A stretch of DNA of 64,000 bases from Chlorobiaceae bacterium (GCA_013335115.1 JAAXWQ010000003.1:1-64000), one strand, 5' to 3'; positions 45,260-53,222 are shown, counted from the first letter of the stretch. Numbers and translations: made by a program. The notes: generated by a model from the sequence alone, not told the origin.

Positions 45260-45801
45260 CCGTTTTTCCGTGCCGGAGCAGTGAACTTATCCCACTTGCT
45301 TTCCTCTTTCGGCTTCTCGACGACAATCTGCTTTCGGGCAATCGGAGTCATACCAAATTCCGCCCAGAGCTTGAGCGCCTGGTTCCGAAGTCTCGCCTTG
45401 AGCTGTGTTTTCGGGTTCTCGACGATGTTGCCGTTTGCGTTGCGGTACAGGCCATTGATGTTCCAGTTTTGATCCTCGACCTGATACTGCCGGTCCAACT
45501 CTTTTTCGTCCCGCTCACACTGGCGCAGCTCGGCCATGACCTCGCAGAGTTGGCAGAAAAGCGGGATATCGGTTTCCTTGAGGACCCCAGCCTTTGCGAC
45601 GACCGGAGCCCATTTACGCCACTGTCGTTTTCCTGCTGGACTGAGCTGCCACGGCGTTGTGCTGCTTGCATCGACAGCATCCGGCTTTGGCATCAACTCG
45701 ATGATGTTTCCGTGTCGTGACTTGTTGAATGTTCCGTCGATCTGGTGTTGTTCGATCGTTTTACCTTTTGGTCCACCCTTTCCTTTCCGTGATACTGCCA
45801 T
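45256..45801 (-). CDS. Terminase small subunit, P27 family
   Basis: 181 residues. Opens with a basic RKGKGGPKGK tail, then LSPAGKRQWRKWAPVVAKAGVLKETDIPLFCQLCEVMAELRQCE and PKTQLKARLRNQALKLWAEFGMTPIAR, the signature of P27-type small terminases. It recognises phage DNA and feeds it to the large subunit. Confidence 0.9.
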   Translation of the reverse strand: MAVSRKGKGGPKGKTIEQHQIDGTFNKSRHGNIIELMPKPDAVDASSTTPWQLSPAGKRQWRKWAPVVAKAGVLKETDIPLFCQLCEVMAELRQCERDEKELDRQYQVEDQNWNINGLYRNANGNIVENPKTQLKARLRNQALKLWAEFGMTPIARKQIVVEKPKEESKWDKFTAPARKNG

Positions 45802-45864
45802 TGTTTCGTTTTTTCTATTACCCCAGCCTGAGTTATGACGCGCAAAAAAAAGAGGCCCCTAGTG

Positions 45865-46266
45865 TTATTCCTTGGCGTTTTCCTCTGAAATTTCCGACCC
45901 GCCCCCGGTGGCCTCGCTTTCTGCTCGTCGTCCGAACAGCTCGCCGCTATGCTCGATGGCATGGCACCTCTGGCACAAGCTCACCAGGTTCTCCGGCGCG
46001 TTGTTGCTCGTGTTGCGGTCGCCGTGATGCACGAGTGATGCAAGGGTTACTCTTCCCGCTTCTTGACAATGCTCACAGAACGGATCTCTTGCGAGTTTGG
46101 CCTTTCGGATCATCGGCCAGCGTCCACCGTATCCCCTCTGACTGCTCGTTGGATACTGCTTTAACCGATTGTTTCGCTCACTTCTTGAGTGCGCAAGGCA
46201 CAGGCCGTCTCGGCGCTCGGTAAGCTGATTGCATCCGGCATGTCGGCATGGCTTCAGGATCATCAT
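45865..46266 (-). CDS. HNH endonuclease
   Basis: 133 residues with the HNH core: CEHCQEAGRVTLASLVHHGDRNTSNNAPENLVSLCQRCHAIEH, with both CxxC zinc pairs and the HH-N-H catalytic set. HNH proteins placed just before a P27/TerL pair assist cos-type DNA packaging in HK97-like phages, so cohesive ends are likely here. The N-terminus has a further CRHAGCNQ zinc-like pattern. Confidence 0.9.
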   Translation of the reverse strand: MMILKPCRHAGCNQLTERRDGLCLAHSRSERNNRLKQYPTSSQRGYGGRWPMIRKAKLARDPFCEHCQEAGRVTLASLVHHGDRNTSNNAPENLVSLCQRCHAIEHSGELFGRRAESEATGGGSEISEENAKE

Positions 46267-46496
46267 AGCCTCCGCATTGCACCAAGTGGGAACATCCTCT
46301 CGATTGCGTCTACGATGTGCTGGGCCTGCCGCTTGCTGTCAGCGTCTCGCATGTGATCGATTATAGCCTGCTTGGCCTTGATTGCATTACCAAGACCGGT
46401 GATCTTGTGCTGCAACCGATATATCTCCTTCCTCATCTCATCGATATTCATGTCCTTCACATCCTTGCCTGGTTGTCTGGTCGGCGTGTCGCTCAT
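46263..46496 (-). CDS. Small coiled-coil phage protein (77 aa)
   Basis: A long helix (MNIDEMRKEIYRLQHKITGLGNAIKAKQAIIDHMRDADSKRQ) with coiled-coil spacing. It overlaps the HNH gene by 4 nt. Unknown function. Confidence 0.55.
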   Translation of the reverse strand: MSDTPTRQPGKDVKDMNIDEMRKEIYRLQHKITGLGNAIKAKQAIIDHMRDADSKRQAQHIVDAIERMFPLGAMRRL

Positions 46497-46517
46497 GGGA
46501 GTAAGCGGGTTTTGTGG

Positions 46518-46844
46518 TTATTGGAACGGAAGCAATAGACGGGCTACAAGCCACGATCTCCCAACAAACGACGCGATACTCGATAGGAGGTGTGTTCGTC
46601 GATCCTCGTCGATCTCTCGCTGCTCTGCGAGTATATCCTGCGCTGTCACGACGACGTCTTGCACGGCAAGCATCTGAATCGCCATATCAATCGCGGCGGT
46701 GTAGATGTCGAAGTCTCCGATGCTGAGACCGGCGAAACGCATCACGTCGTCACGTGTGCGGATCGTGTGTGAGTCCATGCCGACGTACAGCGTCATGGTG
46801 TGTAGATCGGCAGCAACTGTGCCGCACGCGTGGATGATCATCAT
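46518..46844 (-). CDS. Hypothetical phage protein (108 aa)
   Basis: From the ATG at 46844, overlapping the previous stop by 4 nt. Contains RTRDDVMRFAGLSIGDFDIYTAAIDMAIQMLAVQDVVVTAQDILAEQREIDED. All-helical; no family recognised. Confidence 0.55.
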   Translation of the reverse strand: MMIIHACGTVAADLHTMTLYVGMDSHTIRTRDDVMRFAGLSIGDFDIYTAAIDMAIQMLAVQDVVVTAQDILAEQREIDEDRRTHLLSSIASFVGRSWLVARLLLPFQ

Positions 46845-47332
46845 GGCTTCCAGGTCTTGAGTCCGTACTGCCTGACGTCCTCGATCTTGGCCCACTTCGG
46901 TTTGTCGAGGCCGACATCGATAGCGGTGTAGTCGTCCCACGAGAGGGCGCCGTCGTGGTGCTGCTTAGTGATCTCGGCGTAGGTGAGGGTCTTCACTCGC
47001 CGGTCAAACCCGATGAAGTTTCCGACGTTTGGCTCGTGTCCCCATGCGATATGATCTTTGATGACTCGCTTTACGGCGTCGATTGCTCGCTGCTTTGTAA
47101 ACCCCTCTTCGTGCATCATATCGGTGATCATCTTCACCTTCTCGACCTTCATATCCTGGAACGCAGTCATGATCGTTGCGCCAACTTCGAGATCGTCGCG
47201 AGGCGATAGCTTTTCTCCTTCGTAGATCGTCAACTCCCCCGTTTCAGGCAGGAATTGACGAGTGACTGCTGTTGATGAGGTCTGCAAGTCTCCCGAGTTT
47301 ACCAGCCGTAAGGCCGCGCTGTTGCTGTCCAT
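46841..47332 (-). CDS. Hypothetical phage protein next to the replisome organiser (163 aa)
   Basis: The ATG at 47332 has GGAGGA 7 nt upstream, although the gene then overlaps the replisome organiser by 89 nt. The body (EEGFTKQRAIDAVKRVIKDHIAWGHEPNVGNFIGFDRRVKTLTYAEI) is helical. Position right after the organiser suggests a replication helper, for example a helicase loader partner, but no family is recognised. Confidence 0.6.
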   Translation of the reverse strand: MDSNSAALRLVNSGDLQTSSTAVTRQFLPETGELTIYEGEKLSPRDDLEVGATIMTAFQDMKVEKVKMITDMMHEEGFTKQRAIDAVKRVIKDHIAWGHEPNVGNFIGFDRRVKTLTYAEITKQHHDGALSWDDYTAIDVGLDKPKWAKIEDVRQYGLKTWKP

Positions 47333-48098
47333 TGCTCATTCCTCCGTCTTTCTGTTTTCGATATTGTTCGAGAAACCTGTCGATGTACATCACGCCATTC
47401 TTGTCCTTGTCCCTGAGCTTCATGGGGCTCAGGAAGTTTGTTGACCAGAAGGGCTCGCCCCTTGCCCATGAGATGGCCTCGCACATCTCGGCACCGTTCG
47501 CCCTCCCATCCGTCTCTCGGAGGTGAAACCACAAGTGCGCCCACTTCACCCGGTTCGTCTGGTTGTCCTTGATCGCCCCTGGCCTCAGTTCTGTTGCCCA
47601 CCACTCCGAAAAGCGAATACTTTCATCCCGATATTCAGACGACTGGAAGTTGGAGGGAAGAGATTCGTAAGAATCTCTCTTCTTGTTATCATTGTTATCA
47701 TTGTTGGATGTGGTTGCTTGTTGGTTATCTCGCGGTTGCTCTGTTGGTTGCTTACTTGGTTGCTTGCGATCTTTCTTGTCTTGATAAGACGCGTAATTAC
47801 AAACCGTTATAACGCTGTATTTCTTGGTTGCTCTGATGGTTATTTCGTTGGTTGCTTTTAGCTTGTCCAGGGCGGTGCGTATTTCCTGTTCTGACATGCC
47901 GAGTTCGCGAGACAACTGAACCCTCCCGGTCAACACTTGCCCCCTGCCAATGGTCTCCCCTCTCCACCTTGTTTCTCTGTGGTTCGCAAGCAAAAGCAAG
48001 TGAATGAAAAGGCTCTTGGTCTTCATGTCCGTGTACCACTCCCATTGCGTGATCTTGCGGTGGAGCGTGATGAAGCTGTCGTTTTCAGGGGTTGCCAT
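47244..48098 (-). CDS. Replisome organiser (DnaD-like winged helix)
   Basis: 284 residues. The N-terminal winged helix (FITLHRKITQWEWYTDMKTKSLFIHLLLLANHRETRWRG, then GRVQLSRELGMSEQEIRTALDKLKATNEI) is the type found in phage replisome organisers. A low-complexity Gln/Asn/Pro linker (about 115-145) joins it to a C-terminal domain with YIDRFLEQYRKQ. The linker-coding DNA carries iteron-like repeats, as phage origins often lie inside their initiator gene. It needs a host or unseen helicase; no phage DnaB is present. Confidence 0.8.
   Translation of the reverse strand: MATPENDSFITLHRKITQWEWYTDMKTKSLFIHLLLLANHRETRWRGETIGRGQVLTGRVQLSRELGMSEQEIRTALDKLKATNEITIRATKKYSVITVCNYASYQDKKDRKQPSKQPTEQPRDNQQATTSNNDNNDNKKRDSYESLPSNFQSSEYRDESIRFSEWWATELRPGAIKDNQTNRVKWAHLWFHLRETDGRANGAEMCEAISWARGEPFWSTNFLSPMKLRDKDKNGVMYIDRFLEQYRKQKDGGMSNGQQQRGLTAGKLGRLADLINSSHSSIPA
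47712..47856. repeat. Iteron-like repeats: candidate phage replication origin
   Basis: GGTTGCT or GGTTAT begins at 47712, 47723, 47734, 47746, 47758, then 47826, 47838, 47850: spacing 11-12 bp, about one helical turn. The two clusters flank an A/T-rich stretch. An AGAGATTC/GAATCTCT hairpin (47659-47678) and a TTATCATTG doublet lie next to them. The set lies inside the replisome organiser gene. Confidence 0.6.
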
Positions 48099-48100
48099 GA

Positions 48101-48526
48101 TCAAGCCTCTGCAGGTGATATTGTTACCCGGACACCGGGCGTGTCGCTGTACCGCTTTGCTGCGTGCACCACGCACACGCATGAATCATCATGCCAGAAC
48201 ACTCCGTTCAGGGCATCCATGACGAACTTTTGAAGATTATCGATGTCCGGTTTCGACGTGTGATAATGCGGCGCATACTGCTTCATTTTTGACGCATTAA
48301 CTCCGCTGCCGAAGTGGCTTTTTGGACGCGGAAACCCAAAGTCGAGCACCACCACCAAAGGATCGCGTATTGGCTGTTCCGGTCGGTGCGCCAGCGACGA
48401 AAGCAGGAAATTGCCCTTGTCTGTGCTGCTTGGATCAACCATGATTGGCCGGTTGCCTCGCAGGAACGCCCGGTGCCTTTTGAGTGCCTGTGGTGGGCCG
48501 GGGACGAAAAACTCTATCGTGCTCAT
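48101..48526 (-). CDS. rusA: RusA-family Holliday junction resolvase
   Basis: 141 residues. FFVPGPPQALKRHR at the start and the catalytic KPDIDNLQKFVMDALNGVFWHDDS with its aspartates are typical of RusA. It resolves branched DNA made by recombination or before packaging. It starts 4 nt inside the previous stop. Confidence 0.92.
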   Translation of the reverse strand: MSTIEFFVPGPPQALKRHRAFLRGNRPIMVDPSSTDKGNFLLSSLAHRPEQPIRDPLVVVLDFGFPRPKSHFGSGVNASKMKQYAPHYHTSKPDIDNLQKFVMDALNGVFWHDDSCVCVVHAAKRYSDTPGVRVTISPAEA

Positions 48527-48840
48527 GCGTCACCATCCCCTGCGATATCATCGACGTAGTGCTGCATGTCGGATATCGCCTGCTTGAGCTTGCGGTTTGA
48601 CTCTGCCTCATGTGCTGACCACTGGTTAATCGCGACAGCCTCAAAGCACTGCTGGCTGCACTCGATCGATCGCCAGACGAAATCGACATCGCGCTGCTCA
48701 TGCAGGATCGCGGCAAAATCTCCCTTGCCCTCATCGTACCGATCAATGGCGTGCGCAAGCTCGGTAGCCTCGGTCCGTAACTTTCGGAGACGCTCCTTTA
48801 TCCCAAACGTAAATAACGCCTCAGTGTGGATGTTTTTCAC
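48523..48840 (-). CDS. MazG-like NTP pyrophosphohydrolase candidate
   Basis: 105 residues, all helical. KLRTEATELAHAIDRYDEGKGDFAAILHEQRDVDFVWRSIE has the ExxEL ... ExxD pattern of the all-alpha NTP-PPase (MazG-like) metal site. Phages use such enzymes to clear or balance nucleotides during replication. The match is by motif only. Confidence 0.5.
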   Translation of the reverse strand: MKNIHTEALFTFGIKERLRKLRTEATELAHAIDRYDEGKGDFAAILHEQRDVDFVWRSIECSQQCFEAVAINQWSAHEAESNRKLKQAISDMQHYVDDIAGDGDA

Positions 48841-48865
48841 AGTAAAACCTCTTGCCTTGCGGCCT

Positions 48866-49435
48866 TTAATTATCGGATAACGACGCCCTTCTGTTTGCTA
48901 TCTCGTGGTTGATATCGTGGCATGCTTGGATGCACATCCGGCGCCCTTCATCCTCGGTCTTGTAGTATCCGCCGTAGATCGTCCGGAGCTTTCCATCGAT
49001 GCGCACAGGGATCGAGACGTGATAGCACTCCTTGTGGATATTCCAGTGACAATAGGAGCTTGAGACCTTGATTTCTTTGGTCGGTAATGGCTGGACCTTG
49101 ATGCGTTCTGAGAACGATAACCCGTGCTTTGTGCCTCGTCTCTGCTGCCGTCTTTTCGGCGGCAGTTTCCCATTATCAATCCAGTAATCGAGGATGCGAT
49201 ACACCTCGTCTTGTGATGTCCCGTCGATACTGATATCATGTCCCATCACGTCGATGTGGTGCGCCCCCTTGCGCTCGTGGTAGAATGCCCAGACCACGCC
49301 GCGATGCAGGTGCAAGTGCTGTGTCTCAAGCCGGACATACTTCTGCAGGTTGGTCTTGTCCTCGCGTCGCCAGAAGATGCGGCCAGAGGGCTGCTCGATC
49401 GCCATTGGCTGCCGATATACTCCATCGGCCATCAT
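48866..49435 (-). CDS. Phage protein with AP2-like C-terminal domain
   Basis: 189 residues from ATG 49435. The C-terminal 60 residues (WNIHKECYHVSIPVRIDGKLRTIYGGYYKTEDEGRRMCIQACHDINHE) follow the AP2 DNA-binding pattern: W, basic strand, then GxYxTxDEG and helix. The N-terminal part (QHLHLHRGVVWAFYHERKGAHHIDVMGHDI) has many His, and a basic PPKRRQQRRG linker joins the two. AP2 domains in phages usually belong to HNH homing endonucleases, but no clear HNH motif is seen. Confidence 0.55.
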   Translation of the reverse strand: MMADGVYRQPMAIEQPSGRIFWRREDKTNLQKYVRLETQHLHLHRGVVWAFYHERKGAHHIDVMGHDISIDGTSQDEVYRILDYWIDNGKLPPKRRQQRRGTKHGLSFSERIKVQPLPTKEIKVSSSYCHWNIHKECYHVSIPVRIDGKLRTIYGGYYKTEDEGRRMCIQACHDINHEIANRRASLSDN

Positions 49436-49665
49436 CAGGATACCCTCCGTCTCGTCGTGACGTCCGGTAGATCCTCCTTCCAGAGCATGTCCTTGATGCG
49501 TAGGCATGCGGACATGGTGTCGATCTTGCCGTCGATGGCGTTGCGGAGCATGCGATATGCCTTTCCGGCTGCCGGGCTCTCCTTCTGTGCCTGGTACAGG
49601 ATGCTCGACGCTTCGCGCAGGTCGCAGTCGGCAAGGGCGGTGAAGATGCGGCGCTTGGTTGTCAT
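49435..49665 (-). CDS. Hypothetical phage protein (76 aa)
   Basis: Helical, basic: FTALADCDLREASSILYQAQKESPAAGKAYRMLRNAIDGKIDTM. It overlaps both neighbours by 1-4 nt. Unknown. Confidence 0.55.
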   Translation of the reverse strand: MTTKRRIFTALADCDLREASSILYQAQKESPAAGKAYRMLRNAIDGKIDTMSACLRIKDMLWKEDLPDVTTRRRVS

Positions 49666-49868
49666 GGCTGTACCTCCCTGTACTCGACCAGGTACCGCAC
49701 GACGATCGGCGGAAGGCAGTAGTCCTCCGGCATCGATGAGATGAGTGCATCGAGGGCGACGTCAGCGGCGATCTGGCGGCGGTTCTTGGTGTGCTTGGCG
49801 TGCTGGCAGGTGTCGCATCCCGCCTCGTGGTCGCACTCGTCGCCGGGTAGTGTGCAGTGGTGGGTCAT
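49662..49868 (-). CDS. Small Cys/His-rich phage protein (68 aa)
   Basis: The start holds MTHHCTLPGDECDHEAGCDTC then QHAKH, a possible zinc-binding cluster of Cys and His, followed by a helical DALISSMPEDYCLPPIVVRYLVEY. Unknown function. Confidence 0.55.
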   Translation of the reverse strand: MTHHCTLPGDECDHEAGCDTCQHAKHTKNRRQIAADVALDALISSMPEDYCLPPIVVRYLVEYREVQP

Positions 49869-49889
49869 TGGGGGACCTCCGTTTGGTTG

Positions 49890-50102
49890 TTAAAAAAGGC
49901 TCTGCTGGTAAATCCTTAGCTCGCTCTCTTCTGTCTTGATGAGGTTGCCTCCGACTGTCTCGATGCGGTACATATATCTCTCTGTCGGCTCGTCTCGGTC
50001 GGCGATAAGTATCTCGATCACCTCGGCCATGATGCCGCGATACAGGACGCGGTAGCCTTTGCCGTAGGCTGGTTCGTGGTGGTTGGTGGTGACGTAGATC
50101 AT
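49890..50102 (-). CDS. Hypothetical phage protein (70 aa)
   Basis: From the ATG at 50102, overlapping the PAPS-reductase-like stop by 4 nt. Beta-rich: KGYRVLYRGIMAEVIEILIADRDEPTERYMYRIETVGG, resembling small beta-barrel RNA- or DNA-binding folds only in outline. Confidence 0.55.
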   Translation of the reverse strand: MIYVTTNHHEPAYGKGYRVLYRGIMAEVIEILIADRDEPTERYMYRIETVGGNLIKTEESELRIYQQSLF

Positions 50103-50821
50103 AGTGCACACATACATGGTGTTGTATCTTCGTCTGGAAACATCTCGATCTCTCGGCCGCTCAAATCCTTTAGTTGCCTGAGTGTGATGTCACGAAAGAC
50201 CGTGTAATTCCATTTCTCTTCAGCTTGGCAAGCCCGTTCGAACTGTTCCGGGTAATGCTTCGCAATCGCAGCCCAATATCCTTTGGCCCCGGCCTTGAAG
50301 CACGGAATGCAGTTGTTGTGCTTCAGGTACTTATAAGGCTCGGGCAAGCATATGCCCCACTCATCACGTATAATGCGCTTGCAATCATCCGACGACAGTC
50401 CAGCATTGATTAGTGGAAACGCCACGCGCTCACCGTTTGCCGCAGCTCGGGCATCTGACCGTTGCGCTCGGCGGATTTCGTCGATTGAAAATCCGAGGTA
50501 CGAGATGAAGTCTTCGCCAAGCGCTTTCAGGAAGCGATCTGATGGGCGCTGTTTCAGCAACTGCGTGCAGAACGGCATAAACTGACCCGGCAGTGTGTGA
50601 TTGTCATCAATCAGTTCCCACAAATCGCGACCATCAGCGACCACCGTCATTTCGTGCTTGAGGAAGTCGCATATCTGCGCCCTAAATCGGTCAGCATCAG
50701 GATGTTCGCTTTTCGTATCACTGTAAAGCAGAATCACGTCATCATGTCCGATCTCGTCGATAACCAGCTTTGCAACTACTGCGCTGGCGGCCCCGCCTGA
50801 AAATTTCACCACGTGTTTCAT
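50099..50821 (-). CDS. PAPS-reductase-family (PP-loop) protein
   Basis: 240 residues. VKFSGGAASAVVAKLVIDEIG is an ATP-PPase P-loop, and LLYSDTKSEHPDADRFRAQICDFL the next family block. It lacks the ECGLH motif of sulfite-forming PAPS reductase, so that reaction is unlikely. It has a CIPCFKAG motif and a terminal CMC instead. Phage members of the family are widespread and mostly uncharacterised; relatives act in DNA phosphorothioation and tRNA thiolation. It overlaps the MBL-fold gene by 4 nt. Confidence 0.75.
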   Translation of the reverse strand: MKHVVKFSGGAASAVVAKLVIDEIGHDDVILLYSDTKSEHPDADRFRAQICDFLKHEMTVVADGRDLWELIDDNHTLPGQFMPFCTQLLKQRPSDRFLKALGEDFISYLGFSIDEIRRAQRSDARAAANGERVAFPLINAGLSSDDCKRIIRDEWGICLPEPYKYLKHNNCIPCFKAGAKGYWAAIAKHYPEQFERACQAEEKWNYTVFRDITLRQLKDLSGREIEMFPDEDTTPCMCAL

Positions 50822-51477
50822 CGCCCCGCCCTCCTGTAAGACGGTGCTGCCGTCGTCGGGATGCCTGTAGCCTGCTGGACCTCGCGAACGAAACGGGCTT
50901 CATCGCTGCGGTCGTCGGACAGGTGCAGGAGATGGATCTCACGGGTCTTGGACAGGTCCCATGCCTTCAGCGTCTCGATGCACTGGTCAATACTCATGTG
51001 GCTGGCGAACAGGCGGTCATTGATGCTGTCACCCTCGCGCATCAGGTCGCGGGCGTAGTTGGCCTCGATGGCGATGATTGTCGGGGAGAAGCTGAACGTA
51101 ACCGGGCTATAAAAACAGTCAATCAGGAACACGCAGGTCTCGCCGTCGTGGCCCCTGAAAATGTAGCCGTGATTTGTGATGTCGTGCTGGACCCCGAAGC
51201 TCTTGATTTGAATTGTGCCGACGTTCCTGGCTGGTGAAAAGTACGTCCCATTCTCAACAAGCAACCCGCGCTTCCGCAACTGCGAGGCTGTCATGAGGTT
51301 GAAATGGTCCCCGTGGTGATGACTAAAAACGCACGCGTCATAGTCGGATGGGGCTTTAGGTAGCAGTCGTTGAAGCTCCTTGTAGCTCACGCCGCACTCG
51401 ATAATGATGCTGGTGTGGCTGTCGGTCAGTTCGTATAGGTTTCCCGTGGATCCCGAGGCGTATGAATTGAATTTCAT
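50818..51477 (-). CDS. MBL-fold metallohydrolase
   Basis: 219 residues, from the ATG at 51477 with GGAGGT 7 nt upstream. FSHHHGDHF is the dizinc HxHxDH motif; ASGSTGN at the start, IAIEANYA, FASHMSIDQCIETLKAW and LLHLSDDRSDEARF complete a YycJ/nuclease-like layout. MBL proteins of this type accompany RecT genes in other phages and may act as the exonuclease partner. That role is inferred. Confidence 0.85.
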   Translation of the reverse strand: MKFNSYASGSTGNLYELTDSHTSIIIECGVSYKELQRLLPKAPSDYDACVFSHHHGDHFNLMTASQLRKRGLLVENGTYFSPARNVGTIQIKSFGVQHDITNHGYIFRGHDGETCVFLIDCFYSPVTFSFSPTIIAIEANYARDLMREGDSINDRLFASHMSIDQCIETLKAWDLSKTREIHLLHLSDDRSDEARFVREVQQATGIPTTAAPSYRRAGR

Positions 51478-52121
51478 AACAGTACCTCCTGTCCCATGCG
51501 ACACGCGGCTATTTCGCAATAGCGCTCGTTTTGCTCAATCAAAACAGCTTTACGGCCCAAGTCTTTTGCTGCGCGCCCTGTCGTTCCCGTCCCGCCAAAA
51601 GGATCAAGAATTATCTGCCCAGCGACAGAACAGCAGTCAATAACCAATCGAGTTATATGCTCGCTCGTGTATCCTGGATGACCGTAAGTCTTTTCGGTGA
51701 AGAAGTACCCACAACCAGGCACCATGCATCCCCCCCAATGGTCTTGTACCTTTTTGTATGGTTTTTTTGGAAGCAAAAGTGGCGCATACTGGTGTACATA
51801 CAATCCCCTGATTGCCCCGTATGGGTTCCACGTTGCGATAACAAGATGATGATCAGGGAGTCGGTTTAGAAACCATCTGATGTATATCTTGGGAGGATAA
51901 ACCGCCATCATATTCGAACGTTCGGAAATCATTGATATCCATTCGTCGCACCACTCGAAATATTTATTCTCTGGCATCCTGTCGTCATATTGACCGTAAT
52001 TTTTACCAACGTTATAAGGCGGATCAGTAAATGAAAAATCAAATCCATCAAGCTGCGGCATTACCTCTCGGCAGTCTCCGTGGTATATCGTAACAGCGTC
52101 ATCTTGGTAATACAGCTTCAT
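51474..52121 (-). CDS. DNA methyltransferase (beta class, DPPY)
   Basis: 215 residues. The catalytic FSFTDPPYNVGKNYG lies near residue 30 and the AdoMet motif ILDPFGGTGTTGRAAKDLGRKAVLIE near 165; this order marks the beta class of N4-C or N6-A methylases. No restriction enzyme is nearby, so it is likely an orphan methylase protecting phage DNA or marking it. The target sequence cannot be read. Confidence 0.92.
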   Translation of the reverse strand: MKLYYQDDAVTIYHGDCREVMPQLDGFDFSFTDPPYNVGKNYGQYDDRMPENKYFEWCDEWISMISERSNMMAVYPPKIYIRWFLNRLPDHHLVIATWNPYGAIRGLYVHQYAPLLLPKKPYKKVQDHWGGCMVPGCGYFFTEKTYGHPGYTSEHITRLVIDCCSVAGQIILDPFGGTGTTGRAAKDLGRKAVLIEQNERYCEIAACRMGQEVLL

Positions 52122-52165
52122 CGTCTCGGTTGTTTTTGTTCCCCGGTTCCGCCGGGTCGGGTTGG

Positions 52166-52290
52166 GGTGGTGGCAGGATTCGAACCTGCAATACGTGTTT
52201 CGCCTTCTTTCGGGTTTTTGGCCCAGAGGCAGTGACGTTCAACGAGTGAGAACTGCCCGCACTTGCGTCTACCAATTCCGCCACACCACC
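52166..52290 (-). tRNA. tRNA-Leu-like element with expanded anticodon/variable region
   Basis: The 7-bp acceptor GGTGGTG/CACCACC is perfect, the D arm (TGGCGGAATTGGTAGACGC) is leucine-type, and the T arm GCAGG-TTCGAAT-CCTGC is normal. The stretch between D and T arms is about 40 nt longer than a class II tRNA needs, with a GGCAGT/ACTGCC stem closing an 18-nt loop where a 7-nt anticodon loop should be. No anticodon can be assigned and CCA is not encoded. It may be a degenerated, intron-containing or structural tRNA-like RNA. Confidence 0.6.
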
Positions 52291-52313
52291 CTGATCTGCT
52301 GAACAAGCGAGCG

Positions 52314-53198
52314 TCAGAACCCCGGCCCCGCGTCGGCCATTGCCGGTGCAGCATCCAGCACCTCGCCGGTAACTGTGTCCACCTGGTCGGCGGATTCAGC
52401 TGGCTCAATCTTTGCATCCTGAGACGGGCCATCAAATCCGATTGTCTGCTTTCCGGCGTTTGCGACGACCTCGGCCTTGGCTCGCACCTCTGCAGTTGTG
52501 CCGTCATACTGCTCTACCTCGACAATGTCGCGCGACTCCTCGTATGACTGCAGACCCATCAGTAGCTCAGGAGCATAGAGTTTTCCGAAAAAGCTTGCCG
52601 TTCGGTATCTGAGCATCAGTTCCGGCATGGTCTGCCACTTGCTGCCGTTCTTTCCGTACCAGCCTTCTTTCACGGCCATTTCGATTGATACCTTCGGACT
52701 GTCAATGCGCTCGCCGGTTGCAAGCTCAACAGCCCACGCAACACACTCAACGTTCTGCACGGAAGCCTTATGCTTAGTAATCGTGCGCTGTCGGTCAACC
52801 CACTTTGTGACTTCGTACTCAACTTCTTTTTCTCCAAGGTTTTTCAGCTCAAACCGCAAGGGCGAGAACCTACCACACCCGTTGATTGCAGCAATGATCC
52901 ACTGCGACGACCATGACGGACGGCCCTCGACGATGTAGAGGTTCTGCATCACCATCAGCGGGTCAGCTCCCATGCGCTGTGACATATTCAGCGCTACAAT
53001 GCAGTTCGGTATGGCGTTGGGGTTGTCACCCTTCTTTTCATCGAAAGCCCTGTATGCGGTCGGCACGAGCGTCGAGCAGGAAAGCATCTTCGCAACTCGC
53101 TGCATGTGCTCAAACGATTGGGAGCTACCAAATCCCATACCCACGAGTGCCTGCTGGTCCTGTTTCGTAGCAAGCGCCTGTCCATTTTCCTGTGTCAT
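52314..53198 (-). CDS. recT: RecT-family single-strand annealing protein
   Basis: 294 residues. AYRAFDEKKGDNPNAIPNCIVALNMSQRMGADPLMVMQNLYIVEGRPSWSSQWIIAAIN and WQTMPELMLRYRTASFFGKLYAPELLMGL are RecT-family hallmarks. It anneals complementary strands in phage recombination. The acidic, Ala-rich C-terminal tail (DAKIEPAESADQVDTVTGEV) is typical. No lambda-Exo or RecE partner is present. Confidence 0.92.
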   Translation of the reverse strand: MTQENGQALATKQDQQALVGMGFGSSQSFEHMQRVAKMLSCSTLVPTAYRAFDEKKGDNPNAIPNCIVALNMSQRMGADPLMVMQNLYIVEGRPSWSSQWIIAAINGCGRFSPLRFELKNLGEKEVEYEVTKWVDRQRTITKHKASVQNVECVAWAVELATGERIDSPKVSIEMAVKEGWYGKNGSKWQTMPELMLRYRTASFFGKLYAPELLMGLQSYEESRDIVEVEQYDGTTAEVRAKAEVVANAGKQTIGFDGPSQDAKIEPAESADQVDTVTGEVLDAAPAMADAGPGF

Positions 53199-53222
53199 TG
53201 TGATTTATCTTTGTGGTTATGA

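Noticed and set aside
45802-45864. Terminator after the HNH gene
   Set aside because: There is a T-run after AGGGGCCTC on the minus strand, but I could not build a stable stem.
52099-52284. A 61-codon frame starting MAELVDASAG
   Set aside because: It is the translation of the tRNA-Leu-like element, a common false gene over leucine tRNAs.
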